Source: an uncultured Bacilli bacterium (GTDB taxonomy: Bacteria > Bacillota_I > Bacilli_A > RF39 > UBA660). From it: a DNA stretch of 64,000 nucleotides. The notes under the pieces were generated by a model. It saw only the letters and a list, made by a program, of their open reading frames with translations, did no database searches and was not told where the DNA came from. A program made the translations under genes and the position numbers. The stretch's first letter is position 1, and each line of letters opens with the position of its first letter. The stretch is from contig CAKPEZ010000001.1 of the NCBI GenBank assembly GCA_934149465.1, forward strand, positions 152,381-216,380, in the 5' to 3' direction. Shown here piece by piece: positions 17,474 to 25,750 of the stretch.

Positions 17474-18076
17474 TTACTCATCACAAGTAGTACAACTATT
17501 TAAGTTAGCTTCTTCAACCATAGTCTTAAGACGATTCTTTAAATCATTTTTCTTCTCTTCAGTCCAATATTCACTAGGAGTTATTTCTCCATCAATAACT
17601 GAAGTTTCATTATCATGACTTAAGATTTTTCCTTCTTTAACAATCGTCACATCTGGAACAGTAACTCTTTCATTACCTTCTTTATCTTTAGGAAGATAAT
17701 CTTTTAAAATACTAACTATCTTTTGATAATTTTCCGTATTGGCTTTCCTTATATCTTTAATATTATAGTAATATATCTCTTCTATTCCAGATTCTTTTGC
17801 TACTTCATTTAACATAGGGGCATAAGCTTGACACCAAGGACACTCTGGAAACCCAAAAAATACTATTCCAGTTCCACCTTCTAAAATTTTGATTATTTCT
17901 TCATCAGTACGATAAACAAAGATATTATCTTCTCCTACCTCAGTATAATCTAAGCTAAACTTTTTAGCGTCACTTACCTCACTCTTACTAGTAAAAGCTG
18001 TATATAAGCATATTCCAACTATTACTACAAGTAATATCCCTAAAAATTTTAAATCATTAAGTGTTTCTTTTTTCAT
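17474..18076 (-). CDS. membrane-anchored thioredoxin-like protein (CPWC)
   Basis: An N-terminal membrane segment (about residues 9-27) anchors a thioredoxin fold. Its active site reads FFGFPECPWCQAYAP, with the CxxC pair near 93-96. The remainder has the usual strand-helix order including VPDVTIVKEGK with the cis-Pro. It ends in a short tail with a second Cys pair (SCTTC). It resembles the bacteriocin transport accessory/TlpA-like extracytoplasmic oxidoreductases. The neighbourhood contains a prepilin with 28 Cys, so a disulfide-forming role for that protein is a reasonable inference. AATGGAGT-type sites precede the ATG. Confidence 0.8.
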   Translation of the reverse strand: MKKETLNDLKFLGILLVVIVGICLYTAFTSKSEVSDAKKFSLDYTEVGEDNIFVYRTDEEIIKILEGGTGIVFFGFPECPWCQAYAPMLNEVAKESGIEEIYYYNIKDIRKANTENYQKIVSILKDYLPKDKEGNERVTVPDVTIVKEGKILSHDNETSVIDGEITPSEYWTEEKKNDLKNRLKTMVEEANLNSCTTCDE

Positions 18077-18146
18077 ATTTTACTCCATTTCTATATAAAA
18101 ATTATAATAAGAGTTTTCTAAAATGTCAATTATTTTTTAAAAGAAA

Positions 18147-18162
18147 AAGAGGTTACCCTCTT
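18147..18162 (-). terminator. terminator of the NPQTG surface protein gene
   Basis: AAGAGG/CCTCTT stem with a 4-nt loop that contains the stop codon, followed on the minus strand by TTTCTTTT. Confidence 0.7.
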
Positions 18163-19649
18163 AATGATTTATTTAATCTTCTTTTATTAAATGATAAAGC
18201 ACAAAAAGTAAATACCATTAATGATGAAATTCCAAATATCAAATAGAAAATAAGATCATCACCAGTTTGCGGATTATTAACTACATTAATAGTTTTTTCT
18301 GCTAAAGTATAAACACTAAAGTGATTAGTAGTAAATGTAGCATAGCCATCTTTTACAGTAGCATCATGCTCTTCAAGTTTTCCTTCTTCGTTAACATAAT
18401 AAACTGCTAATACTTTTCCTTCTAATTCTGAAGGAACTGGCATAGTTACTTCAAATATACCATTATCTAACTTAGTAATATTAGCATTTTTAACATTAGA
18501 GTATAAACTTAAATCAATAGAATATAAATTATTTTGTTTTAAGATATTCTTAATATTAAGATATTCTTCTCCATCTTTATTTAAAAGATATGCTTTTATC
18601 ATTGTATCAAGTGGAATACTACTTTCTTTAGAAGTTATTGTAATATCTTTATCTAAGTTTTTAGCAGAAAAGATAGGTTCACTCATTTTACTAGAGTCTG
18701 CTACTATTAAAAAATCTACAGTAAAATCCCCAAAATTAAATATATAAGTATGATCAGTTGTTTTAGTTAAATCAGCTATTTCAGAAAAATCCATAGCGCC
18801 TTCATACTCATCATCATAATGATCAAAAGAATATCCTTTAGTAATAGTTATTTTATTATTTGGCATATATTCTTTTAATCTTTTAGTTGCAGCTTCTATT
18901 AAAGCTTCATCAGTAAGTTCTGTATCACTTGGTACATATAGTATTTCTTCTGGTTTAGCACCTACTTTATCCTGAGAAGCATACGCAACTCCATTATAAC
19001 TAACAACAAGTCCGCCAAAAGCAAGTGTTCTAAACGGTAAATAATTAACTCCTGCTCTAACATCTATTCGATAAGTTAAATCAGCATTTTCAAAAAACTT
19101 TTTCACATCATCAGTATAATTAGTTATTTTTCCAAATTTTTCGTTATCCAGTTCTCTTGTATTAGCAGTCACGTAATAGTTAATTAAATTTAAATCCGTT
19201 AGTTTAAACAAATATTGATTATAATACCCATTCTCATCTTTTCCTTGAATATTAGCAAGTTTTTCAATATAAGAATCAACATTCTTTTTAACTAAAGTAT
19301 TTGCATCTTGCCATTTTATAGCAACATCATATTCTTTATGAATATATGGATTAGATGAAGTAATAAGAAATTTACATTCTATATTATTATCACATTCTAT
19401 TCCATAATTAATTCCTTCAGAAGCATATTTACTACTCCATACTTCATAATAAGAAGAAGCAAAAAAATCATATTCTACAAAATTCTTAGGTTTAACTGAA
19501 TTAAATTCAAACGTTCCATTAGGTGCTTCTAACTTATAAATTTCCTCCATTCTCTTTAAAACATCTGCTTCATCTGCATTTACTTTCGTAACTCCTATCA
19601 ATAAAAACGCTACAAAGATAAACGCAAATAATTTTACTACTTTTTTCAT
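18153..19649 (-). CDS. sortase-anchored surface protein (NPQTG signal)
   Basis: This 498-residue secreted protein has an N-terminal signal peptide (MKKVVKLFAFIFVAFLL...VNA). Its C-terminal cell-wall sorting signal has NPQTG, a membrane segment (about 20 residues) and a basic tail KRRLNKSLRG. NPQT motifs are class B sortase-type substrates, and a class B sortase gene is present at 55428-56255. The middle holds no domain I can name; a section before the anchor (VKDGYATFTTNHFSVYTLAE) resembles the stalk domain common in such wall proteins. GGAGGAG precedes the ATG at 19649, so an upstream in-frame codon is not used. Confidence 0.85.
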   Translation of the reverse strand: MKKVVKLFAFIFVAFLLIGVTKVNADEADVLKRMEEIYKLEAPNGTFEFNSVKPKNFVEYDFFASSYYEVWSSKYASEGINYGIECDNNIECKFLITSSNPYIHKEYDVAIKWQDANTLVKKNVDSYIEKLANIQGKDENGYYNQYLFKLTDLNLINYYVTANTRELDNEKFGKITNYTDDVKKFFENADLTYRIDVRAGVNYLPFRTLAFGGLVVSYNGVAYASQDKVGAKPEEILYVPSDTELTDEALIEAATKRLKEYMPNNKITITKGYSFDHYDDEYEGAMDFSEIADLTKTTDHTYIFNFGDFTVDFLIVADSSKMSEPIFSAKNLDKDITITSKESSIPLDTMIKAYLLNKDGEEYLNIKNILKQNNLYSIDLSLYSNVKNANITKLDNGIFEVTMPVPSELEGKVLAVYYVNEEGKLEEHDATVKDGYATFTTNHFSVYTLAEKTINVVNNPQTGDDLIFYLIFGISSLMVFTFCALSFNKRRLNKSLRG

Positions 19650-19744
19650 TATATCACTCCTCCTATCATAAGAATAGCACACTTTATTTCTTTTTCATAG
19701 ACTTTTTTTAATAAAAAAAATCACTTTTGTAAAGTGATTTTTGA

Positions 19745-20455
19745 TTAAATAAATAAAGATATATCAAAAATAATAAGTATTATTAATAAGCAAGTAAACA
19801 TTAAATATTTAAGACTTTCCTTTAAATTAAAATCAGAAATAAATAATTTCTTTATTTTAGTTACTGGAATAAATTTACCAATCAAAGTAAATATAATTAT
19901 CCCAATATAATTTAGAATTATATCATCAATATCAAAAGTACCAGTATGAGTAATTGCTTGAGTAATTTCAATAATTAAAATTATTGGTAAAGTTATTAAA
20001 GTTTGTCTTAGAAAACTAGTATTCTTTTCATTTTTCAGAATTAACAAAAATGAGAAAGGAACAAGCATAAAAATATTTCCCAAAATATTTTTTAATATAG
20101 ATAAGTTAGTTCCATATTTAAACTGTGAAATAATAGTCTTAAAAGGAGTATATAACCCTCCATAAGTCCAAGTATATATTCTAAAAGAAGGTCTTCCTAT
20201 TATAAAAGTAACAGAAAATAATAGCACTAAAAATAGCATAATATAAAGAGAAATATTTTGTTTATAAATCTTTTCTTCATCTAACGTAATTCCACTAACA
20301 TAAATAAAAATAGCATTAATTATCATAAATAATATACTCTTTAAATACGTCATATCATAAATATATTGATTATTCCCCAAAAAAGTTACATAAAAGTAAA
20401 TTATTATATTAACAGTAATTACTAAGTTTCTAATTATAAATATTTTATTTTTCAT
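19745..20455 (-). CDS. VanZ-like membrane protein
   Basis: This 236-residue polytopic protein has about six membrane segments. The central part (LSILKNILGNIFMLVPFSF, then TLPIILIIEITQAITHTGTFDIDDIILNYIG split over two helices) matches the VanZ-family pattern with the conserved E-x(4)-Q and D-DI-N elements. VanZ proteins confer low-level teicoplanin resistance in some enterococci, but most chromosomal relatives have no known role. Its ATG overlaps the Nudix stop codon by 4 bp (ATGA), implying coupling. Confidence 0.85.
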   Translation of the reverse strand: MKNKIFIIRNLVITVNIIIYFYVTFLGNNQYIYDMTYLKSILFMIINAIFIYVSGITLDEEKIYKQNISLYIMLFLVLLFSVTFIIGRPSFRIYTWTYGGLYTPFKTIISQFKYGTNLSILKNILGNIFMLVPFSFLLILKNEKNTSFLRQTLITLPIILIIEITQAITHTGTFDIDDIILNYIGIIIFTLIGKFIPVTKIKKLFISDFNLKESLKYLMFTCLLIILIIFDISLFI

Positions 20456-20913
20456 AAGTTAATCTTCTTTTCGTTATCAATATCTATAGTACTAAACTTT
20501 ATACCCTTAAGATTATTCTCAATCGCCCTTATTTCAAAATCAATCATATCACAAGGCAAATTATTAATATCAGCCCACACTAACTCTGAACACTTCTCAG
20601 GTTCAGAAATTTTTATTTGACCAAAATAATCACTAACTTCAAAATAAACATCATAGTATGGCATTAATGACTTATTACGTCTTGCTACTACAAAAGTATC
20701 ACAAATATTATCTAGTAATATAGTAATATCTAATTCTTCCCTAGCCTCTCTTATTAATGCCTCATAAGGATTTTCTCCTTTATCTATATGTCCTGCTGGA
20801 AGAGCTAAAAAATTAGGCCATAAACTAGTTCCTTTTCTTCTTTGTAATAAGATTTGTCCTTTTTCATTCTTAATAATTAAATAAACTGATGACAAGAATT
20901 TTTCTCTTTCCAC
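20452..20913 (-). CDS. Nudix hydrolase
   Basis: This 153-residue protein contains a perfect Nudix box (G-x5-E-x7-REAREE-LDI, about residues 41-63) that coordinates Mg2+ for cleavage of nucleoside diphosphates linked to another group. The N-terminal strand (SVYLIIKNEKGQILLQRR) and the lead-in LPAGHIDKGE are typical of MutT-like enzymes. Substrate specificity cannot be assigned. It is translationally coupled to the VanZ-like gene, and a tRNA gene with a strong hairpin lies upstream. Confidence 0.88.
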   Translation of the reverse strand: MEREKFLSSVYLIIKNEKGQILLQRRKGTSLWPNFLALPAGHIDKGENPYEALIREAREELDITILLDNICDTFVVARRNKSLMPYYDVYFEVSDYFGQIKISEPEKCSELVWADINNLPCDMIDFEIRAIENNLKGIKFSTIDIDNEKKINL

Positions 20914-20979
20914 TTATATCTCTTCTTTCTAACACTAAAATTATATCATAGAATTTATATTAAAAAAACTAACTATTTT

Positions 20980-21025
20980 GATATGAACCCCGTTTCTTTG
21001 ACATAAGAGAAATGGGACTCATATC
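20980..21025. other. 18-bp imperfect hairpin between tRNA-Thr and the Nudix gene
   Basis: Arms 20980-20997 and 21008-21025 are complementary over 18 positions with two mismatches and one G-U pair, around a 10-nt loop. On the minus strand it lies downstream of tRNA-Thr and is followed by TTTTTTT about 12 nt later, so it probably ends tRNA transcription. The rest of the 346-bp gap between the Nudix and HerA genes holds the tRNA and divergent promoters. Confidence 0.5.
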
Positions 21026-21077
21026 ATTTCTAGCTAGCATTTATTACTACTCGAAAAATTCGAACTTTCTATCAATA

Positions 21078-21151
21078 TGGTGCCAAATGTAGGAATCGGA
21101 CCTACGTCTAATCATTACGAGTGATTTGTTCTACCACTGAACTAATTTGGC
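21078..21151 (-). tRNA. tRNA-Thr (CGT)
   Basis: The minus strand folds as a cloverleaf: GCCAAAT/ATTTGGC acceptor, D arm with TTCAGTGGTAGAA, anticodon arm AATCA-CTCGTAA-TGATT giving anticodon CGT, and T arm with GGTCCGATTCC. The CCA end is encoded. An extended -10 (TGCTATAAT) lies about 15 nt upstream. Confidence 0.93.
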
Positions 21152-21222
21152 TTAAGTAATTCAATTATAGCATAAAGATAAAAAAAAACAAAATATTTTC
21201 TTATTTTTAAAAACTATCATGT

Positions 21223-21231
21223 TATAATAAA
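21223..21231 (+). promoter_or_regulatory. extended -10 promoter element of the HerA gene
   Basis: TGTTATAAT lies 29 nt before the HerA ATG, which has AGAGGG as ribosome site. The -35 region is poor, as expected for an extended -10 promoter. Confidence 0.45.
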
Positions 21232-21259
21232 AATATAAAAGAAATAGAGGGATAAAAAG

Positions 21260-23017
21260 ATGTTTAAAGAAATTACTTCAATTAGTAAGAACTACGCTAT
21301 TGTAAAACTTAAAGATAATATTAATGAAGATCTTCTTAATTTAAACGCCATTTTTGAAGAAGAAGATAAAAAAATATTAGGAGAAATAGAAGAAGTTATC
21401 GATAAAAGTGCTAAAATAACTTTTTTAGGAGAATTTAATAATGGGAAATTTTTTAGTGGAATAATTAGAAAGCCTAGTTTAAATGCTAGTATTAGATTAA
21501 TAAACGAAGAAGAACTTAATGAGTTAACTCAAGAAAATGATCCATACTCTATGCCACTTGGATCTTCTCCATTATATAATAATTGTAAAATTAACGTAAA
21601 TATTGATAATCTATTTAGTAACCATACTGCTATTTTCGGAAATACCGGTAGTGGTAAAACTTACGGAGTTGCTAGACTAGTTCAAAATTTATTTACTTTA
21701 AAAGATAAAATTCCATTTAACAGCAATTTCTTTATCTTTAATAATACTAGTGAATATGATAATGCTTTTAAAGAAATAAATAAGTATAACGTTAACTTTA
21801 ATTATAAAGCTTATACTACCAGTGATACTACCCAAAATAATAGCATCAAAATTCCATTATGGCTATTAAGTGCAGATGATTATGCTAATTTATTAGATGC
21901 CACTGAATATTCACAAATAAGTGTTATTGAGAAAATGCTTAGTTTAGTTTCTGTATTTGCTAGAGATGATAAAGAAGCACATAGATATAAAAATCACCTA
22001 ATAGCAAAAGCCATTCTTTCTATCTTATATTCTAACCAAATGCCTGCTAGAATGCGTGATCAAATATTTACAATCGTTGAAGAATGCCATACTGAAGAGT
22101 TAAATCTAGATTTTGAAGTACCAGGAGTTGGTTATACTAGAGAATTTAGAAAATGTTTTGAAATAGATAGTCAAGGACAATTCGTTGAAAGAGTATTAAT
22201 TACTGAATATATTCATAAGTTCATTGATAATGATACTAAATGGAAAGAAGATTTTATACCAGTATATTTTACCTTAGATGATCTAGAAACTGCTTTAAAT
22301 TTTGCTCTTATTAGTGAAGGATTATTATTAAATGAAAAATCTTATGCTGAAGGAATTGCTTTAAAAGTAAAGCTTCATACCTTAAATAACAGCAGTTATC
22401 ATAGATTCTTTGATTATCCAAATTACTGTACTATTAATGAATTTATTTCTAGTATTATCTTAGTAAACAGTAATAAAAGAGCCCAAATTATTAACTTTAT
22501 CTTAGAAGATGTTGACGATAGATTTGCTAAAGCATTAGTAAAAGTATATTCTAGAATATTATTTAGATTTACTAAAGGATTATCTAATAGAGGCGCTATG
22601 CCAATTCATATTATGTTAGAAGAAGCTCATCGCTACGTTCAAAAAGATCTAGATAATACTATCTTAGGATATAATATATTTGAAAGAATTGCTAAAGAGG
22701 GAAGAAAATTTGGTTTAATTTTAGATCTAATTACACAAAGACCTACTGAATTATCAGAAACAGTTATCTCACAGTGTAGTAACTTCTTAATATTTAAAAT
22801 AAACCACCCTACTGATTTAGAATATATCAGAAAGATGGTTCCTAATATTAGTGCTGATGTTATTGAAAAGCAAAAAACTCTTCAATCAGGTACCTGCGTA
22901 GCGTTTGGTCCAATGATGAAAATTCCAACTATTGTTAAAATGGATCTTCCCTCTCCTGAACCTCACAGCGCTAATGCTAAAATATATCAAAAATGGATGG
23001 TTGAATGGAAACAGTAA
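21260..23017 (+). CDS. HerA-like hexameric ATPase (DUF87)
   Basis: This 585-residue FtsK/HerA-superfamily ATPase begins with a HAS-barrel-like N-terminus, then Walker A GNTGSGKT (about residue 129). The Walker B region is HIMLEEAHRYV (about 455), followed by the arginine/sensor region DLITQRPTELSETVISQCSNFL. HerA pumps DNA or drives end resection with NurA in archaea; bacterial versions also occur in defence modules with SIR2 or nuclease partners. No NurA, SIR2 or DUF4297 gene is adjacent, so it appears alone. It has its own promoter and terminator, next to tRNA-Thr. Confidence 0.9.
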   Translation: MFKEITSISKNYAIVKLKDNINEDLLNLNAIFEEEDKKILGEIEEVIDKSAKITFLGEFNNGKFFSGIIRKPSLNASIRLINEEELNELTQENDPYSMPLGSSPLYNNCKINVNIDNLFSNHTAIFGNTGSGKTYGVARLVQNLFTLKDKIPFNSNFFIFNNTSEYDNAFKEINKYNVNFNYKAYTTSDTTQNNSIKIPLWLLSADDYANLLDATEYSQISVIEKMLSLVSVFARDDKEAHRYKNHLIAKAILSILYSNQMPARMRDQIFTIVEECHTEELNLDFEVPGVGYTREFRKCFEIDSQGQFVERVLITEYIHKFIDNDTKWKEDFIPVYFTLDDLETALNFALISEGLLLNEKSYAEGIALKVKLHTLNNSSYHRFFDYPNYCTINEFISSIILVNSNKRAQIINFILEDVDDRFAKALVKVYSRILFRFTKGLSNRGAMPIHIMLEEAHRYVQKDLDNTILGYNIFERIAKEGRKFGLILDLITQRPTELSETVISQCSNFLIFKINHPTDLEYIRKMVPNISADVIEKQKTLQSGTCVAFGPMMKIPTIVKMDLPSPEPHSANAKIYQKWMVEWKQ

Positions 23018-23032
23018 TTTTACTGTTTTTTT
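23009..23032 (+). terminator. HerA gene terminator
   Basis: Stem AAACAGTAA/TTACTGTTT that includes the stop codon region, followed by TTTTTTT. Confidence 0.82.
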
Positions 23033-23039
23033 ATGTCTA

Positions 23040-23558
23040 TTAAATTTCGGTATGTCCTTCTTTTCCGTATTTTTTAGAAATAGGATCTTTAAACAAGAAG
23101 TTTTCAACTGGTTCAATAGTAGCAATCATATAAAAACCAAATATTATAAATAAAAGGACTACTCCTACATATTCTAGATTATATCCTAGTGGTTTTAATC
23201 CTATTATATAGTAAAACATCATCTGAGCTAAAGTTATTGCTACATAAAAAGTAATAATATCAATAGGAAGAATTGCTTTTTTAGTAAAATATGTATATGT
23301 ATAAAATATTAAAGGAATTACTATAATAATAGTTAATAAACTTATAGATTTAGCAATAAAGTAATTAGGATTAACTCCAAAAATATATCCATCATATAAG
23401 CTCCATACTAATAAAGGAGTAAGTGCTATTTTTATATGCTCCCAAGTACTTTCATTAACTGCCGCAAATAAAGCAACAATCTTATTATGACCTGTTAATT
23501 CATATAAAAAGTGTAATAAAGTTCCTACTAAACAAATAACAATAATACTAATAATCAT
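23040..23558 (-). CDS. DUF6512-like membrane protein
   Basis: This 172-residue protein has five or six membrane segments. Its N-terminal pattern, GTLLHFLYELTGHNKIVA followed by FAAVNESTWEHIKI, is characteristic of the DUF6512 family of Bacillota, whose function is not known. Nothing in the sequence suggests an enzymatic site. It lies convergent to the HerA gene and downstream of lepB on the minus strand but behind the lepB terminator. Confidence 0.8.
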   Translation of the reverse strand: MIISIIVICLVGTLLHFLYELTGHNKIVALFAAVNESTWEHIKIALTPLLVWSLYDGYIFGVNPNYFIAKSISLLTIIIVIPLIFYTYTYFTKKAILPIDIITFYVAITLAQMMFYYIIGLKPLGYNLEYVGVVLLFIIFGFYMIATIEPVENFLFKDPISKKYGKEGHTEI

Positions 23559-23607
23559 ATCTATCCCTATGCCTTTCTATTATAAAATAGATTATACCAT
23601 AAATCAT

Positions 23608-23640
23608 AAAAAAATAGAATCTATTTATTAGGATTCTATT
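23608..23640 (-). terminator. lepB terminator
   Basis: Stem AATAGAATC/GATTCTATT overlapping the lepB stop codon, followed by T7 on the minus strand. Confidence 0.82.
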
Positions 23641-24130
23641 TTACTTTGCCAAACTTAGTAAATGGGAATATTCTTAAATCTATTCTTCCCTTAATATCAG
23701 ATTTATCTATTAGACCAATCATTCTACTATCAGCAGAATTAGATCTATTATCTCCTACTACGAAGTACTTATTTTCACCTATTACCCCATCTAAAAGATA
23801 ATCTTCAGTCTTTCCGTCATTATAAGGATCTTCCATTTCTTTCCCATTAATATATAACTTATTATCTTTATATTCTACTGTTTCTCCAGGAAGAGCAATT
23901 ACTCTTTTAATAATAGCGTCTTTCCCTTTTTGTCTTACAACAACAATATCAAATCTTTTAATCTCATTAAAACGATATACTATTTTATCTAATATTAAAA
24001 CATCATTATTATGAAGAGTATTTACCATGCTATCACCTACTACTAAAGCAGGAGTTACTAAGAATTCTCTAATTAGTGCTACTACTATTACAATAATAAT
24101 ATAAGGAATTAACTCTTTAATAAATTTCAT
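23636..24130 (-). CDS. lepB: signal peptidase I
   Basis: This enzyme removes signal peptides from exported proteins. The 164-residue product has a single N-terminal membrane segment, the nucleophile Ser in GDSMVNTL (about residue 34) and the general-base Lys in IIKRVIALPGE (about 77). GDNRSNSADSR (about 125) is the family's box E. This is the short Gram-positive form. It lies downstream of rplS and is separated from it by a terminator hairpin. Confidence 0.95.
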   Translation of the reverse strand: MKFIKELIPYIIIVIVVALIREFLVTPALVVGDSMVNTLHNNDVLILDKIVYRFNEIKRFDIVVVRQKGKDAIIKRVIALPGETVEYKDNKLYINGKEMEDPYNDGKTEDYLLDGVIGENKYFVVGDNRSNSADSRMIGLIDKSDIKGRIDLRIFPFTKFGKVK

Positions 24131-24141
24131 AATCTCACCTT

Positions 24142-24171
24142 AAAAAAAATAAACCTTTAAAAAAGGTTTAT
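24142..24171 (-). terminator. rplS terminator
   Basis: Stem ATAAACCTTT/AAAGGTTTAT with a 3-nt loop and a T-rich tail on the minus strand; the rplS stop codon is inside the stem. Confidence 0.85.
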
Positions 24172-24509
24172 CTATTTCTTTCTTTAATTTTGTATTGCTT
24201 TTCACGATCACGTAAGAAATATAATTTAGCACGTCTTACTTTACCTTTTTTAATAACTTCAAAGCTATCAATACGAGGACTATTTACTGGGAATGTTCTT
24301 TGAACACCAACACCAGAAACAACTGCTCTTAAAGTAAATGTTTCAGTACTACCGCATCCTTTACGAGCGATTACAATACCTTCGAAAAATTGTACTCTTT
24401 CTCTTTTTCCTTCAACAACTTTATATCCAATTTTTACTGTATCTCCAACACGAAATTCAGGAACATTTGGATTAACTTGTGCAGAAGTAATTTTCTCTAA
24501 AATATTCAC
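24168..24509 (-). CDS. rplS: 50S ribosomal protein bL19
   Basis: This protein lies at the 30S-50S interface. Characteristic elements are PEFRVGDTVKIGYKVVEGKRERVQ, FEGIVIARKG and the C-terminal RRAKLYFLRDREKQYKIKE, all intact over 113 residues. Translation probably starts at the GTG at 24509 (product NILEKITS...), 10 nt after GGAG. The GTG at 24518 would sit only 1 nt from the site. No trmD or rimM precedes it, unlike in many Firmicutes. Confidence 0.96.
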   Translation of the reverse strand: MNILEKITSAQVNPNVPEFRVGDTVKIGYKVVEGKRERVQFFEGIVIARKGCGSTETFTLRAVVSGVGVQRTFPVNSPRIDSFEVIKKGKVRRAKLYFLRDREKQYKIKERNR

Positions 24510-24664
24510 TTTTGTCACTCTCCTTTATAACCAATAATCATATTTATAATAGCGGATTACCTTTTTGTGCCAAGCACATATACAATTATATATTAATTTT
24601 ATTAAAAATGCAAACTTTTTTTATATTTTTTCTTATATTTAATATACTAATAATGGTGATATTT

Positions 24665-25117
24665 ATGAAAAAAAGTAAATTTTTATTTTTTCTTTCTATT
24701 TTTATTCCCTTAATACTAGGAATATTAGTCTCTTTTATTATAAGAAATGATCTTTATATCTATGAAAGTTTTAATAAGCCATTATTAGCGCCCCCTAAGA
24801 TATTATTTCCTATAGCGTGGAGTATTCTCTATCTTCTTATTGGAATATCTTACTATCTAATAAAAGATAAAGATAGTATTAAGAATAGCTTATTTATAAA
24901 TCTTCTTCTTAATTACTTATGGCCTATTATCTTCTTTAAAGGAAAACTCTTATTACTATCTACACTTACAATAATACTCCTTTTAATAAGTACTATTATT
25001 TTATTAAAGAAATATTACTATTTAAATAAAACTTCTTTCTATCTATTAATACCTTACTTAGCGTGGATTATATTTGCAAGTTATCTTAATATAAGTATTG
25101 CATTTCTTAATCGCTAG
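24665..25117 (+). CDS. TspO/MBR family protein
   Basis: This 150-residue protein has five membrane segments. It shows the TspO signatures: KPLLAPPKILFPIAWSILYLL (split over helix 1-2), a NYLWPIIFF helix and the C-terminal LIPYLAWIIFASYLNISIAFLN. TspO proteins bind porphyrins and affect tetrapyrrole or stress responses. The ATG at 24665 has GGTGAT a few bases upstream; frames opening earlier would run through the rplS promoter region. The 3' end overlaps gmk by 11 bp in convergent orientation. Confidence 0.85.
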   Translation: MKKSKFLFFLSIFIPLILGILVSFIIRNDLYIYESFNKPLLAPPKILFPIAWSILYLLIGISYYLIKDKDSIKNSLFINLLLNYLWPIIFFKGKLLLLSTLTIILLLISTIILLKKYYYLNKTSFYLLIPYLAWIIFASYLNISIAFLNR

Positions 25118-25739
25118 TAAAAAACTCATGAATTATTTCTTCTTCATTACCAAGATCTATATCATTTATTCTATCTACTCTACATTTTTCTGCTAATATA
25201 ATAGATTCTATCTTTTTTACTGCATTTTCTATTTCATCATTTATTACTACATAATTATACTTAGTACTTTCATTTATCTCTTTATAAGCAGTTTTAAATC
25301 TTTCTAATATTTGATCTTTACTTTCAGTATTTCTATCTATTAGTCTTCTAAGTAAGATCTTCATACTAGGTGGAGTTATAAATATAAATACTCCATCTTT
25401 TATTAATTCTTTTATTTTTAAAGCTCCTTGGATATCAATTTCTAATATTATATCTCTTCCTTCTTCTAAAGTTTTTTCTACTAAAGATTTATCAGTACCA
25501 TAATAATTACTATGTACTAAAGCATATTCTAAGAATTTACCTTCTTCTATTTTCTTTTGAAATTCTTCCTTACTTACAAAATAATAATCTTTTCCATCTA
25601 TTTCAAATCCTCTTTTAGATCTAGTAGTAGTAGAAATAGATAAACTTATATTAGGGTTATCTTCTAATAGCTTATGACAAATAGTTCCTTTTCCAGCACC
25701 ACTTGGTCCTGATATAACAATAAGTAATCCTCTTTTCAT
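25107..25739 (-). CDS. gmk: guanylate kinase
   Basis: It phosphorylates GMP to GDP with ATP. The P-loop SGPSGAGKGT is at about residue 9, followed by the GMP-binding stretch TTRSKRGFEIDGKDYYFV and the lid region around IDRNTESKDQILERF. The length of 210 is typical. AGGAGG-type bases precede the ATG. The usual partner rpoZ is not adjacent; a radical SAM gene lies 12 bp upstream. Confidence 0.96.
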   Translation of the reverse strand: MKRGLLIVISGPSGAGKGTICHKLLEDNPNISLSISTTTRSKRGFEIDGKDYYFVSKEEFQKKIEEGKFLEYALVHSNYYGTDKSLVEKTLEEGRDIILEIDIQGALKIKELIKDGVFIFITPPSMKILLRRLIDRNTESKDQILERFKTAYKEINESTKYNYVVINDEIENAVKKIESIILAEKCRVDRINDIDLGNEEEIIHEFFTSD

Positions 25740-25750
25740 AAATATTCCTC

